DNA of 64,000 bases from Corallococcus sp. AS-1-6 (GTDB lineage: Bacteria > Myxococcota > Myxococcia > Myxococcales > Myxococcaceae). Shown here piece by piece: positions 35,796-44,718 of this stretch. Location of the stretch: NCBI RefSeq assembly GCF_020037015.1, contig NZ_JAIQDE010000017.1:62001-126000 (forward strand). Reading direction: 5' to 3'. The notes under the pieces are model-generated. The model did no database searches and was not told the origin of the DNA. It saw only the letters and a program-made list of their open reading frames with translations. Both the position numbers and the translations under genes were made by a program. Numbering within the stretch: position 1 is the stretch's first letter; each line of letters starts with the position of its first letter.

Positions 35796-36311
35796 ATGAA
35801 CCACGACCTGGAGTCGCTCAAGGCGCGGGTGGCGCGCCTGTCGGTGATGATCTTCGACATCGACGGCACGCTCACCGACGGCCGCATCTTCTGGGTGCCC
35901 AACTCCGGCTGGACGCAGATGTACAGCGTGCGTGACGGCATGGGCATCAAGCGTCTCCAGGAAGCGGGCATCGAGGTGGCCGCCATCTCCGGCGGCGACA
36001 GCCTCTCCGCGCAGATGCGCATGCAGTCGCTGGGCTTGCGCCACGTGCACTTCGGCAGCCAGGACAAGGTGGCGCACTTCGAGAAGCTGCTCGGCATCCT
36101 CGACGTGTCCGCCGAGCACTGCGGCTACATGGGGGACGAGGTGGTGGACCTGCCGCTGCTCAACGCGGTGGGCTTCTCCGCCACCGTGCCGGAGGCGCCG
36201 GACGAGGTGCGCGCGCAGGTGCACTACGTGGCCCAGCGCGCCGCGGGCTTCGGCGCCGCGCGCGAGGTGTGTGAGTTCATCCTGAAGCACCGGGCGCGCT
36301 CCGCGCCCTGA
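35796..36311 (+). CDS. kdsC: KdsC-like HAD phosphatase
   Basis: 171 residues, the normal length of KdsC-type HAD enzymes, which remove phosphate from 3-deoxy-manno-octulosonate 8-phosphate in LPS inner-core synthesis. Motif I is IFDIDGTLTDGRIFW, motif II is AISGG, the Lys of motif III is in GSQDKVAHF and motif IV is YMGDEVVDLPLL. It lacks a cap domain, as in the tetrameric C0 class. No kdsA, kdsB or kdsD is adjacent, so the substrate is inferred. Confidence 0.85.
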   Translation: MNHDLESLKARVARLSVMIFDIDGTLTDGRIFWVPNSGWTQMYSVRDGMGIKRLQEAGIEVAAISGGDSLSAQMRMQSLGLRHVHFGSQDKVAHFEKLLGILDVSAEHCGYMGDEVVDLPLLNAVGFSATVPEAPDEVRAQVHYVAQRAAGFGAAREVCEFILKHRARSAP

Positions 36312-36498
36312 GGGTGGATTCACAGCCTTCCTGCCCCACCGTCAAACCGGTGGGATGGGAAAGATGCCCAAACGTTCGCTCCTGGAAACGCCTACCTCCC
36401 GGCCTGGCGTTCGGGTTGTCGCTCCCAGGGCCCGTTCCTACCTTGCGCTGCCTGGACGGCCGGTGCACGGCCCGAGACACCTGGGAGGCGACGTGGGG

Positions 36499-36882
36499 AT
36501 GCGGCGGATGTGGCTCGGACTGGCGGTGGCCGTGGGGCTCGCCGTCTCCACCGGATGCGGGCAGTCCCCCGAGGACTCCGAGGCGCGGCTCGCGGTCCTG
36601 GAGGCCGAAGGTCAACAGATGGACCAGGCCCTGGACGCGGTCGAGGACCGGCTGTTGGGCAGCCAGGGCCGGCTCGCCATGTGGAACGAGCTGGGGCGGC
36701 GCCACCAGGAGGTGAGCGCCATCCAGTGCAAGGTGGCCGACGCCCACATGGCCGCCATCCTCAAGCACGAGGACAAACAGAACCAGAAGGCGCGGGTGGT
36801 CAAACAGCGCAACTCGATGGCGTCCGTGGACACCGCCGTGCTCACGTCCGGCAAGGCGCCCTCGCGGCAGCGCAGCAACTGA
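36499..36882 (+). CDS. Small predicted lipoprotein with helical body
   Basis: 127 residues from ATG 36499; GGGAGG is 10 bases upstream. The signal WLGLAVAVGLAVSTGC ends in a lipobox Cys. The mature part is helical and charged (EARLAVLEAEGQQMDQALDA, then MWNELGRRHQEVSAIQCK), probably a coiled coil. No family is recognised. It converges with an SDR gene, 10 bases away. Confidence 0.65.
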   Translation: MRRMWLGLAVAVGLAVSTGCGQSPEDSEARLAVLEAEGQQMDQALDAVEDRLLGSQGRLAMWNELGRRHQEVSAIQCKVADAHMAAILKHEDKQNQKARVVKQRNSMASVDTAVLTSGKAPSRQRSN

Positions 36883-36892
36883 GCTTCGGTTT

Positions 36893-37726
36893 CTAGCCGG
36901 GGATGCGCGCGGTGTGCTCGCGCATGCGCTTCTCCACCGCGATGACGCCCCGGAGGAAGATGCCGGGCGCCAGCCGCCGCAGCCGCCAGAACCAGCGCGC
37001 ATCCGCCATGGGCAGCACGTGCGGCGCGTTCCGGTCCACCGCCTTGAGCAGCCGCGCGGCGACCCACTCCGGTCCGATTTTCGACTGGTCCACCAGCTTC
37101 ACGCTCATGCGGCGCGTCTCCGGGTCGGAGTAGGGCGCGGCCGCGGCGGCGATGTTCGTGCGGAAGAACGTGGGGCACGCCACCGTGACGCCCAGCCCCA
37201 GCGGCCGCAGCTCCGCGTAGAGCGTCTCCGACAGCGCGACCACGGCCGCCTTGGACGTGTTGTAGGCCGCCAGGTTCGGCGCGTACACGAGCCCCGCCGC
37301 GGACGCGATGTTGAGCACGTGCCCGGAGCCCTGCTTCTTCAGCCGGGGCACGAACGCGTGGCAGCCGTGGATGACGCCCCACAGGTTCACGTCCAGCACG
37401 CGCTTCCACTCCGACAGGGGCAGCGTGCCCACCGCGCCGCCGGTGGCGACGCCCGCGTTGTTCACCACCAGGTCCACGCCGCCGAACGCCTCGTCCGTGG
37501 CGCGCGCCAGCGCCTCCACCGCGTCCGGGTCCGTCACGTCGCACGGGTGCACGCGCGCCTCGCCGCCCAGCGCCGTGACGCGGCGGGCGGTCTCCTCCGC
37601 GCTGGCCGCGTTCATGTCCGACACCATGACGCGCGCCTGACGGGCCGCCAGCGCTTCACACAGCGCGCGGCCCAGGCCACTGCCGGCGCCCGTCACCACC
37701 GCGCGAGGACGAGAGGGAAGGCTCAT
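36893..37726 (-). CDS. Short-chain dehydrogenase/reductase
   Basis: 277 residues. NAD(P)-dependent classical SDR with the cofactor loop TGAGSGLGRA near residue 12, acidic CDVTD, NNAG near 90, catalytic Ser in LNIASAAG and YNTSK (Tyr, Lys). An Asp after the second strand (VSDMNA) suggests NAD preference. The C-terminal 40 residues (RWFWRLRRLAPGIFLRGVI) form a hydrophobic/basic tail seen in SDRs that act on lipids, so a fatty or steroid-like substrate is possible. It stands alone. Confidence 0.85.
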   Translation of the reverse strand: MSLPSRPRAVVTGAGSGLGRALCEALAARQARVMVSDMNAASAEETARRVTALGGEARVHPCDVTDPDAVEALARATDEAFGGVDLVVNNAGVATGGAVGTLPLSEWKRVLDVNLWGVIHGCHAFVPRLKKQGSGHVLNIASAAGLVYAPNLAAYNTSKAAVVALSETLYAELRPLGLGVTVACPTFFRTNIAAAAAPYSDPETRRMSVKLVDQSKIGPEWVAARLLKAVDRNAPHVLPMADARWFWRLRRLAPGIFLRGVIAVEKRMREHTARIPG

Positions 37727-37904
37727 GGTTCAGGGCTCCTGGGGAAAAGAGGGGGAGGGCGTGACGCGACAGGGCTAGCACGGAGGGCGAAACGCGGCCA
37801 TGCGCGGGTGCTCGCCGCCCCGGGTAAATCCTGTTTCCCGACGGGCGGGCAGGCGGGCGCACGGTTCGTGACCCGGGGGCGGAAGTTGGCTAGAACCCAC
37901 GGCC

Positions 37905-38159
37905 GTGCAACGCGCCTTGGTGGCAGCAATGGCGGTCGCGGCGGCGGCGCTCCTGGGATGCAACGACCTGGAGAACTGCGGCTCGACGCCGGTGGACATC
38001 ACCCGGACCGACGGGGGCCTCTACCGTTGCGTGACGTCCGAGGACTGCCCCAGGACGTCGCGCGTCTCCGTGTGCGTGACGGACGTCTCCTCGGAGCGCG
38101 AGTGCGTGCGCTGTGACGAGACGCGCTGCGTGCGCCTCATCCCGGAGGCGTGCCAATGA
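37905..38159 (+). CDS. Small Cys-rich lipoprotein
   Basis: 84 residues from GTG 37905. The signal AAMAVAAAALLGC has a lipobox; the mature part of about 65 residues has eight further Cys (CGSTP, CVTSEDC, VCVTD, CVRCDETRCVR, ACQ), suggesting four disulphides. Its last codons overlap the next gene (ATGA at 38156), so the two are translationally coupled. No family is recognised. Confidence 0.7.
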   Translation: MQRALVAAMAVAAAALLGCNDLENCGSTPVDITRTDGGLYRCVTSEDCPRTSRVSVCVTDVSSERECVRCDETRCVRLIPEACQ

Positions 38160-39073
38160 CGCGACTGTCGCGCTGGGCGTGCGTCCTGGCGGTGGGGGCG
38201 CTCGCCGTCACGGGGTGCCGCGACAAGCCGGTGGACCACATGCAGCGCGCCCGCGACGCCATCTTCGAGAAGCGTCCGGACGAAGCGCTGGTGGAGTACC
38301 GCAAGGCCTACGAGATGCTGCTGCGCGACGAGTCCCCGGAGGCGCTGGTGATGCGCGCCCGGGCGCTCAAGGGCGCCGCCGACGTGTACTGGCTGGAGCA
38401 GCGCAAGGTGAAGGAGGCGGTGAGCGTCTACCGCCAGCTCATCCAGCAGTGCCCGGAGTCCCCGGAGGCGCTGGACGCGCGCATCATCCTGGCGGAGCTT
38501 CTGCGGGTGCACTACCGCGACCTGCGCGGCTCCATTGATCAGCTCACCGCCGCGCTGCACCGCAACCCGCCGCAGAGCGCGGAGCTGCAGTACCAGGTGG
38601 CCAAGACGTACTTCGAGCTCCAGGACTATCCGCAGTGCGAGCTGGAGGCGAAGAAGCTGCCGGACCGCTTCGCCACCAGCCCCTACGTGGACGACGCGCT
38701 CTTCCTCCAGGCGCAGGCCCTGGCCATGGTGGAGGGCAAGCGCCAGGAGGCCCTGAAGACGTACGCGGACCTGCGCACGCGCTTCCCGGACTCGGAGCTG
38801 GCGCCGTACGCCCTCTTCGAGATGGGCAAGCTGCGCGCGGACGCGGGTGACAACGAGAAGGCCATCGAGACCTGGGTGGAGTGCCTCAAGACGCACCCCG
38901 ACCCGACGCTCGTGCAGGACGCCATCGCCCGGGCGCGCCGCCGCCTGGCCAACCTCACGGTGGAGGGGATTGGCAAGAAGGAGGTGGCGTTCGACCGCAG
39001 CAAGCAGGCGCGCACCTCCGTGGAGGCCATGGGGGGCAGCGCCGAGGAAGCCGCCCGGGACCGCGGCGACTGA
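38156..39073 (+). CDS. TPR lipoprotein
   Basis: 305 residues from ATG 38156. A lipoprotein signal (WACVLAVGALAVTGC) is followed by about six TPR-like helical repeats: ARDAIFEKRPDEALVEYRKA, VYWLEQRKVKEAVSVYRQLI, LQYQVAKTYFELQDYPQCEL, ALFEMGKLRADAGDNEKAIE. TPR lipoproteins scaffold envelope complexes. The start overlaps the preceding small Cys-rich lipoprotein gene and a YdfG-like gene follows in 23 bases. Confidence 0.82.
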   Translation: MTRLSRWACVLAVGALAVTGCRDKPVDHMQRARDAIFEKRPDEALVEYRKAYEMLLRDESPEALVMRARALKGAADVYWLEQRKVKEAVSVYRQLIQQCPESPEALDARIILAELLRVHYRDLRGSIDQLTAALHRNPPQSAELQYQVAKTYFELQDYPQCELEAKKLPDRFATSPYVDDALFLQAQALAMVEGKRQEALKTYADLRTRFPDSELAPYALFEMGKLRADAGDNEKAIETWVECLKTHPDPTLVQDAIARARRRLANLTVEGIGKKEVAFDRSKQARTSVEAMGGSAEEAARDRGD

Positions 39074-39096
39074 CTTCTCGCGTGGGAGGCATTCAC

Positions 39097-39846
39097 ATGA
39101 ACGTGCTGGTGACAGGGGCCACGGCGGGCATCGGGCAGGCCATCGCGCGCCGCTTCGTGAAGGAGGGCGCGCGCGTCATCGCTACCGGGCGGCGGAGCGA
39201 CCGGCTGGAGGCGCTCCAGGCGGAGCTGGGCGAGCGGCTGCTGCCGGTGACGCTGGACGTGACGGACAAGGCGGCGGTGAAGGCGGCGTTCGCCTCGCTG
39301 CCGGCGGACTTCGCGCCGGTGGACGTCCTGGTGAACAACGCGGGGCTCGCGCTGGGGATGGAGCCCGCGCAGGCGGCACGGCTGGAGGACTGGGACGTGG
39401 TGGTGGACACCAACGTGAAGGGCCTCCTGTACTGCACGCGCGAGGCGCTCGCGGGCATGGTGGCGCGCGACCGGGGGCACGTCATCAACATCGGCTCCAT
39501 CGCGGGCGAGTTCCCGTACCCCGGCGGCAACGTGTACGGCGCGACGAAGGCGTTCGTGCACCAGTTCACGCTCAACCTGCGCGCGGACCTGCACGGCACC
39601 GCCGTGCGCGTCACGGACATCCAGCCGGGGCTGTTGGGCGGCACGGAGTTCTCGAACGTGCGCTTCCGCGGCGACGACGCGAAGGCCGCCGCGCTCTACG
39701 ACAAGACGCAGCCGCTCACGCCCGAGGACGTCGCGGACACGGTGTACTGGGTGGCCACGCGCCCGGCGCACGTGAACATCAACGTCATCTCCCTGATGCC
39801 GGTGGTGCAGGCCTTCGGGCCGCTGCTGGTGAAGCGCGGCGGCTAG
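39097..39846 (+). CDS. YdfG-type SDR (NADP-dependent 3-hydroxy acid dehydrogenase family)
   Basis: 249 residues; GGGAGG at 39084-39089 is 7 bases before the ATG. Cofactor loop TGATAGIGQA, Arg-rich ATGRRSDRL after strand two (NADP preference), NNAGLALG, catalytic INIGSIAG and YGATKAF. These blocks match E. coli YdfG, which oxidises L-serine, L-allo-threonine and 3-hydroxy acids; the substrate here is inferred from the family. Its TAG abuts the CTA stop of the convergent gene. Confidence 0.88.
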   Translation: MNVLVTGATAGIGQAIARRFVKEGARVIATGRRSDRLEALQAELGERLLPVTLDVTDKAAVKAAFASLPADFAPVDVLVNNAGLALGMEPAQAARLEDWDVVVDTNVKGLLYCTREALAGMVARDRGHVINIGSIAGEFPYPGGNVYGATKAFVHQFTLNLRADLHGTAVRVTDIQPGLLGGTEFSNVRFRGDDAKAAALYDKTQPLTPEDVADTVYWVATRPAHVNINVISLMPVVQAFGPLLVKRGG

Positions 39847-40770
39847 CTAGCCCGGCACGGGCAGCGCGGCTTCCAGGAGCGGCGCGGGCACCGACGGGTC
39901 GTCCGCGTCCGCCACCAGCAGCACGTGGACGCGGCCGCCCTCCACGCGCGCGTCCACGCCCTCCAGCTTCACGGGCGCGTCCACCGCGTCCAGGTACACG
40001 GGCGTGCCGTCCGGCGCGAGCACGCCCACCGCCGAGCCCTTCACCGGCCCATCCGCCACGCGGTCGCGCGAGGCCTCCGCCGTGGCGGTGAACACCACGC
40101 GCCCGTCCGGCAGCGGCGAGGCGTCCGTGAAGGACAGCCGGACGCCGTTGGCCTCGCCCAGCTCCCAGCGGCGCACGGTGCGCACGGCCTCCGGCCCCAT
40201 CACGCCCGCGTCCAGGCTGCCCAGCACGCGGTCCAGGTCCAGGTCCACCAGCGCGTCCACGCCGCCCTCGCCGTTGCCCCGGTTGAGCAGCCGCAGCCGC
40301 TTGCCCGCCACCGCCGCGCCCTCCACGTTGAGCGCCACCAGCTCGCGCTCCAACTGCGTGTAGAGGGACGTGCAGTCCACCGTGCGCGGTTCGCCCGCGA
40401 GCGTCCCGTCCGCGTTCAGGGGCAGCACCGACGCGCGGCGCCGCGCGGGCGTGGACCCCGAGGGCAGGGCCAGCAGCGCCCCGTGCGCGAAGGACGCGGA
40501 CGGGCCCAGCCGGCACAGCGCCTCCAGGTCCGGCTTCGCCGCCTTGCGCTCCGCGTGCCCCTCCGGGAGCTCCCCGGGGAAGAGGCGCACGGTGTGGCCC
40601 GGCGCGTCCCCCGTGGCGGGGAACACGGCCAGGTGGAGCGCGTCGTCCGCGACGACGTAGAGCCAGTCCCCGGCGCGCACCAGGCCGCTGGCGGCGGAGA
40701 CGTGCGCGGGGCGGCCGGGGGACTCGGGCCGGGCGAGGGTGAGCGTGCGGCGGCGGGTGGTGGGAATCAT
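39847..40770 (-). CDS. Uncharacterised beta-rich protein
   Basis: 307 residues from ATG 40770. There is no signal peptide. The sequence is made of short beta-like blocks (LVRAGDWLYVVADDALHLAVF, ALLALPSGS, SFTDASPLPDGRVVFTATAE), as in a six-bladed beta-propeller or phytase-like esterase fold. No catalytic motif can be named. It follows mgtE on the same strand, 20 bases away, and may be cotranscribed. Confidence 0.6.
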   Translation of the reverse strand: MIPTTRRRTLTLARPESPGRPAHVSAASGLVRAGDWLYVVADDALHLAVFPATGDAPGHTVRLFPGELPEGHAERKAAKPDLEALCRLGPSASFAHGALLALPSGSTPARRRASVLPLNADGTLAGEPRTVDCTSLYTQLERELVALNVEGAAVAGKRLRLLNRGNGEGGVDALVDLDLDRVLGSLDAGVMGPEAVRTVRRWELGEANGVRLSFTDASPLPDGRVVFTATAEASRDRVADGPVKGSAVGVLAPDGTPVYLDAVDAPVKLEGVDARVEGGRVHVLLVADADDPSVPAPLLEAALPVPG

Positions 40771-40790
40771 GGGAGCTGGAGCGTCGCCGA

Positions 40791-42119
40791 CTACAGCAGG
40801 GTGCCGCTCAGGAAGAGGCTCGCGGCCGTGAAGTAGATGACGAGTCCGGACACGTCCACCAGCGTGGCCACGAAGGGCGCGGACGCGCTCGCGGGGTCGA
40901 AGCCCACGCGCCGGAGGATGAACGGCAGCATGGAGCCGGACAGCGTGCCGAACATCACCACGCCCACCAGCGACACGCCCACCGTCATGCCAATGAGCAG
41001 CGCGTGCTCGCCGTAGCTGTGGAACAGCCCCTGCCACACCATCACGCGGGTGAAGCCCACCGCGCCCAGCACCGTGCCCAGGGCCAGGCCCGTGGTGAGC
41101 TCGCGCCGGGCCACGCGCCACCAGTCCTTCAGCCGCATCTCCGACAGGGCCAGGGAGCGGATGATGAGCGTGGTGGCCTGGCTGCCGGAGTTGCCGCCGG
41201 AGCTGATGATGAGCGGGATGAAGAGGCTCAGCACGACGGCGCGGGCGATTTCGTGCTCGAAGTAGCCCATGGCCGTGGCGGTGAGCATCTCCCCCAGGAA
41301 GAGCACCATCAGCCAGCCGGCGCGCTTCTTGAGCATCGCCATGAAGCCCACGTCGAAGTAGGGCGCGTCCAGGGCCTCCATGCCGCCGACCTTCTGGATG
41401 TCCTCGGTGGCCTCCTCCTGGACCACGTCCACGATGTCGTCCACCGTGACGATGCCCTTCATGCGCCGCTGCTCGTCCACCACGGGCATGGCCATGAAGC
41501 TGTGCTCGGAGAAGGTGCGGCTCACCGCCTCCTGGTCCGTGTTCTCCGCCACGGTGATGACGTCGCGCTGCATGACGTCCGCCACGCGCTTGTCCGGCGC
41601 GGCCTGGAAGAGCTGGCGCAGGGACAGCACGCCCTGGAGGCGCTGCTCGGCGTCCAGCACGTAGGCGTAGTAGACGGTCTCCACCTTCTCGCGCGCCTGC
41701 TTGCGCAGGTAGCCGATGGCCTCGTCGATGCTCATGTCCGGGCGCACGCGGGCGAAGCGCGGGTTCATGAGGCCGCCCGCGTCGTCCTCCGAGTACGCCA
41801 GGAGGACGTTCACCTCGCGGCGGCTGGCGTCGTCCAACTGCGACAGGATGGCGTCCACCTGCTCCGGCTCCACGGCCTGGACCAGGTCGGCCAGGTCGTC
41901 CGGGGGGAGCAGGCGGACCCAGGTGCGGCGCTCGCCCTGGGGGAGGCTGAGGATGAGCTCGCCCTGTTCGCGCGCGGTGAGGCCCAGGAAGAAGTCGTCC
42001 GCCACCGCCGGGGGCAGCAGGCGGAAGCCCTCCAGGCGCTCGTCCACGGAGAGCACGGCCCACGCCTCGTGAAGCTCGTCGGGGGACAGCGCGTTCTGGC
42101 TCTGGGGACTCTCCACCAT
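40791..42119 (-). CDS. mgtE: MgtE-type magnesium transporter
   Basis: 442 residues from ATG 42119 (MVESPQSQNAL). The cytosolic part begins with the MgtE N domain (about 10-130, ALSPDELHEAWAVLSVDERL) and two CBS domains (about 135-255; ADVMQRDVITVAENTD, MPVVDEQRRMKGIVTVDDIV), which gate the channel by sensing Mg2+. Five membrane helices follow, including IISSGGNSGSQATTLIIRSL, the pore signature of the family. An upstream 54-codon extension is open but is not homologous. The 202-base spacer to gloA shows no Mg riboswitch that I recognise. Confidence 0.93.
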   Translation of the reverse strand: MVESPQSQNALSPDELHEAWAVLSVDERLEGFRLLPPAVADDFFLGLTAREQGELILSLPQGERRTWVRLLPPDDLADLVQAVEPEQVDAILSQLDDASRREVNVLLAYSEDDAGGLMNPRFARVRPDMSIDEAIGYLRKQAREKVETVYYAYVLDAEQRLQGVLSLRQLFQAAPDKRVADVMQRDVITVAENTDQEAVSRTFSEHSFMAMPVVDEQRRMKGIVTVDDIVDVVQEEATEDIQKVGGMEALDAPYFDVGFMAMLKKRAGWLMVLFLGEMLTATAMGYFEHEIARAVVLSLFIPLIISSGGNSGSQATTLIIRSLALSEMRLKDWWRVARRELTTGLALGTVLGAVGFTRVMVWQGLFHSYGEHALLIGMTVGVSLVGVVMFGTLSGSMLPFILRRVGFDPASASAPFVATLVDVSGLVIYFTAASLFLSGTLL

Positions 42120-42285
42120 GACGACGGCCTCGGAAGAAGAGGGGGAGGGTGCGCGCCTCGCTGCGATGCGCGCGGGCCTCTCTACACCCCTGCCGGGGGC
42201 GCGGCGAGCGGAAGGCGCGAAACATCGAGCGGAAAGTCCCGTCCGCCTGCCTGCCCATCCCACCGGTGTCCACGGGTTCACGGGA

Positions 42286-42312
42286 GGGCGCCCCGGTCCT
42301 GACGGGGCGCCC
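42286..42312 (-). terminator. 10-bp perfect stem after gloA
   Basis: Arms GGGCGCCCCG (42286-42295) and CGGGGCGCCC (42303-42312) flank a 7-base loop, 9 bases past the gloA stop on the minus strand. There is no T-run, so factor-dependent termination or 3'-end protection is possible. Confidence 0.55.
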
Positions 42313-42321
42313 GGGGGTGGG

Positions 42322-42708
42322 TCAGGGCTTCTGCTGGATGAGCTCCACCTTGTAGCCGTCCGGGTCCTCCACGAAGGCGATGACGGTGGTGCCGTGCTTC
42401 ATGGGGCCGGGCTCGCGGACGACCTTGCCGCCGGCCTGCCGGATGGCGTTGGCGGTGGCGTAAATGTCGCTGACGCCCAGGGCGATGTGGCCGTAGGCGG
42501 AGCCCAGTTCGTACTTCGCCGTGTCCCAGTTGTGGGTGAGCTCCAGGGCGGGGTGGGTGTCCTCCGGGCCGTAGCCGACGAAGGCGAGGGTGAACCGGCC
42601 GTCCGGGTAGTCCTGGCGGCGCAGGAGCGTCATGCCGAGCACGCGGGTGTAGAAGTCGAGCGACTTCTCCAGGTCGCCGACACGGAGCATGGTGTGGAGG
42701 ATGCGCAT
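42322..42708 (-). CDS. gloA: Lactoylglutathione lyase (glyoxalase I)
   Basis: 128 residues from ATG 42708 ([10 protein letters not shown]). Glyoxalase I converts the hemithioacetal of methylglyoxal to lactoylglutathione. Blocks: [20 protein letters not shown] with the metal His at the start, [11 protein letters not shown] (metal Glu), [13 protein letters not shown] (His) and [13 protein letters not shown] (Glu). All four metal ligands are present. Length fits E. coli GloA (135). It is downstream of the toxin-antitoxin pair on the same strand, 7 bases after the AbiEii-like stop. Confidence 0.93.
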   Translation of the reverse strand: MRILHTMLRVGDLEKSLDFYTRVLGMTLLRRQDYPDGRFTLAFVGYGPEDTHPALELTHNWDTAKYELGSAYGHIALGVSDIYATANAIRQAGGKVVREPGPMKHGTTVIAFVEDPDGYKVELIQQKP

Positions 42709-42715
42709 GCGGTGG

Positions 42716-43579
42716 CTATAACCGCGGGGACTCAAGCTCCGCCAGCAGCAGCTTCACCGCGCTGCTCGCGCGCCGGGCGGATTGATCCGCATCGACACCC
42801 GGGGCCGCCACGAAGCGGGCGTACTTCCGCGCGCCCGCCGCGTCGAGGTCGGCGAACTCCTGGGCCAGGGCGACGAGGGCCTGCTGGAAGACGGGATCGT
42901 CATGGACAGGACTTGACCGGAGGGTGGCTGCAAGAGGGCTCTGCCCTCCTGGCCAAGCTTCGACAAGCCAGACGATGTCGTAGGCATCCTTGTTCTTTGT
43001 TCGATTCTTGAGCGCATCCACCTTGGCCGCAAGGTACGAGGCCGGCCCTGCGATCTTCAGAAGATGGCGCGTTCTACCACCGCCTCCCGGAAGAACGACG
43101 TCGACCTCTTTCTCGACGAAATCACGGTCGATGAGGTTGCCGGTCTTCAGTACGAACGCGCAGAGCTTTCCTCCCACCACGCCGCCCGGCCTGTACAGCC
43201 GTCCCTCTTCACGCTCAGGGCCAGGAGGACAGAAGAACTCGACGATGAGGGGGCGCGAGATGCCACCCTTCCAGCGCCAGCTTGAGCCGGCGTGCATCTT
43301 GAATCCTACCGCCTTGAGCGCATTCTCCATGCGCTCGTAGTCACCTACTTCTCCCTCGACCAGTGCGACGCGTAGGCAGAGGTCGAGGTCCTGCGTTCCC
43401 GCATGGGGCTCGATGCCGACCTCGGGTGTCGGTACGAGGAGGGATGGGACGAGTCCACCGATGATGACGACGTGTGCTCCCGCGAATCCGAACGCGCGGA
43501 CGACACGCACCGCCTCAGCAAGCAAGGCTGACCGGATAGAGGGATCGTACTCCCCAAGATGGAAGCCTTCAGTAGCCAA
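42716..43579 (-). CDS. AbiEii-like nucleotidyltransferase (toxin-type partner)
   Basis: 287 residues from a TTG at 43579, which has GAGGTG about 7 bases upstream. The nucleotidyltransferase fold shows as [12 protein letters not shown] (GG motif), GTQDLDLCL (two metal Asp) and LIVEFF (third acid). The C-terminal motif [20 protein letters not shown] matches the conserved K-x-x-A-x-x-x-R-x-x-x-K-D block of AbiEii/DUF1814 toxins. AbiEii toxins transfer nucleotides to tRNA or other targets and stop growth; target here unknown. The start lies inside the last codons of the upstream AbiEi-like gene (11-base overlap), typical of a type IV toxin-antitoxin operon. Confidence 0.75.
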   Translation of the reverse strand: MATEGFHLGEYDPSIRSALLAEAVRVVRAFGFAGAHVVIIGGLVPSLLVPTPEVGIEPHAGTQDLDLCLRVALVEGEVGDYERMENALKAVGFKMHAGSSWRWKGGISRPLIVEFFCPPGPEREEGRLYRPGGVVGGKLCAFVLKTGNLIDRDFVEKEVDVVLPGGGGRTRHLLKIAGPASYLAAKVDALKNRTKNKDAYDIVWLVEAWPGGQSPLAATLRSSPVHDDPVFQQALVALAQEFADLDAAGARKYARFVAAPGVDADQSARRASSAVKLLLAELESPRL

Positions 43580-44594
43580 GGATCACCTCACGGAATTGCT
43601 GGGCGATGTCTTCTCCCCGTCGCTCGGAACGAGCATCAAGATAGATGCGTGCCATGGGAGCGATGGAGATCCCCTCCTTGTTCGTGGGAGCCCATGAACC
43701 GACCTTTCCGGTGTCACGGAGCAGCGTGAGGTTGGCGCCTCGTTCGGTGATCTCGGCGTCGAGTTGTTTCGCTGCGTGTGCAAGAGGTACGTCGGGCGAG
43801 ATGCGGATGCGTGACTGAGCAACGTTCGTGGGCCCTACACCGAACACGCTGGCCGCGGCTGAACCCGTGAGCGCGTGGGGGATACCGTCCCTGCTCAACT
43901 TAGCGCTGGATTGCAGCCAGAGTTCCTCGGGACGCCGTGCATAAACGGCAACCTGCAAAGAGGGCTCCCTCCGTGTGGCGCTGGCTTGCTGCTGGAGCCA
44001 GTCAAGCAATTCAGTCCGCGACAGGATGATGCGCCGCTTCGAGGGACCTCTTCCCGTCGTACGGAGCAGTCCCAGCTCTTCAAGATGGGTAAGGACTTTG
44101 TGCGCCTGCCCGACTGAGACGGAGGCCTGTTCCGCCACTTGAGAGATGGAAAAAGACTCTTGTCCCTGCAGCAGGACCTGCACGGCCCTCACGCCATGAA
44201 CTCCCAGCGTCATCTGCCCCGACGACTTCGCGGCTGTGGCTGAGCGCTTCGTGCTTCCCAGGTGGATGCAGATGCCCGGCGCGATCAGGTGAAGATGCCC
44301 GCGTGCGTCAATGTAGCTCGCATCTCGTTCCTCCAGTGCCTCGCGGACGCCCTGGCTGAGGAATGCACCTGTGAGAACGGGAACTGCGGCGTCTGGCTCC
44401 GCGAGGGACAGATGCAGGTCCAGCAGCAAAGGGAGTTGGTCAACGCTGAGCCGCGCGGGCGCCTCCAACAACCGAAGGCGAAGCTCGCGGTCCTCCAATC
44501 GAAGCGAAGGACGGATGTCGCTGCGTACCTGGAGCCAAGGCTGGTTCGGCAGCCATGTGGCCAGTCGTGAAGGGAGAGAGAGGACCGCAGGCAT
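43569..44594 (-). CDS. AbiEi-like winged-HTH antitoxin/regulator
   Basis: 341 residues from ATG 44594, with AGGAG 5 bases upstream (a GTG at 44600 is the alternative). Residues about 135-200 form a winged HTH (SISQVAEQASVSVGQAHKVL, then LLRTTGRGPSKRRIILSRTE). The C-terminal part (HALTGSAAASVFG) matches the AbiEi_2 antitoxin core. AbiEi antitoxins repress their own promoter by binding inverted repeats and counter the AbiEii toxin. The first gene of a coupled two-gene operon, with AT-rich repeats upstream, it fits that model. The DNA is less GC-biased than neighbours. Confidence 0.72.
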   Translation of the reverse strand: MPAVLSLPSRLATWLPNQPWLQVRSDIRPSLRLEDRELRLRLLEAPARLSVDQLPLLLDLHLSLAEPDAAVPVLTGAFLSQGVREALEERDASYIDARGHLHLIAPGICIHLGSTKRSATAAKSSGQMTLGVHGVRAVQVLLQGQESFSISQVAEQASVSVGQAHKVLTHLEELGLLRTTGRGPSKRRIILSRTELLDWLQQQASATRREPSLQVAVYARRPEELWLQSSAKLSRDGIPHALTGSAAASVFGVGPTNVAQSRIRISPDVPLAHAAKQLDAEITERGANLTLLRDTGKVGSWAPTNKEGISIAPMARIYLDARSERRGEDIAQQFREVILGY

Positions 44595-44718
44595 TTTCAC
44601 TCCTGAGGATTCATCGTCGTAAGTGAAAATAGAACCGTAGTGAATATCGCCAACATGAAGGCTGGAGGTTTAGCGCATAAAATTCAAGTAGATACAGTTA
44701 CTTACGACTTATTTTCAC
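44593..44718. promoter_or_regulatory. Inverted repeats upstream of the AbiEi-like gene (operator candidates)
   Basis: The motif GTGAAAAT or its complement ATTTTCAC occurs three times: 44593-44600 (minus sense, overlapping the gene start), 44623-44630 (plus sense) and 44711-44718 (minus sense). A separate 9-bp perfect inverted repeat joins GTCGTAAGT (44616-44624) to ACTTACGAC (44700-44708). Two copies therefore have the same two half-motifs in opposite orientation. AbiEi proteins autoregulate through inverted repeats, so these are likely operators. Confidence 0.55.
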
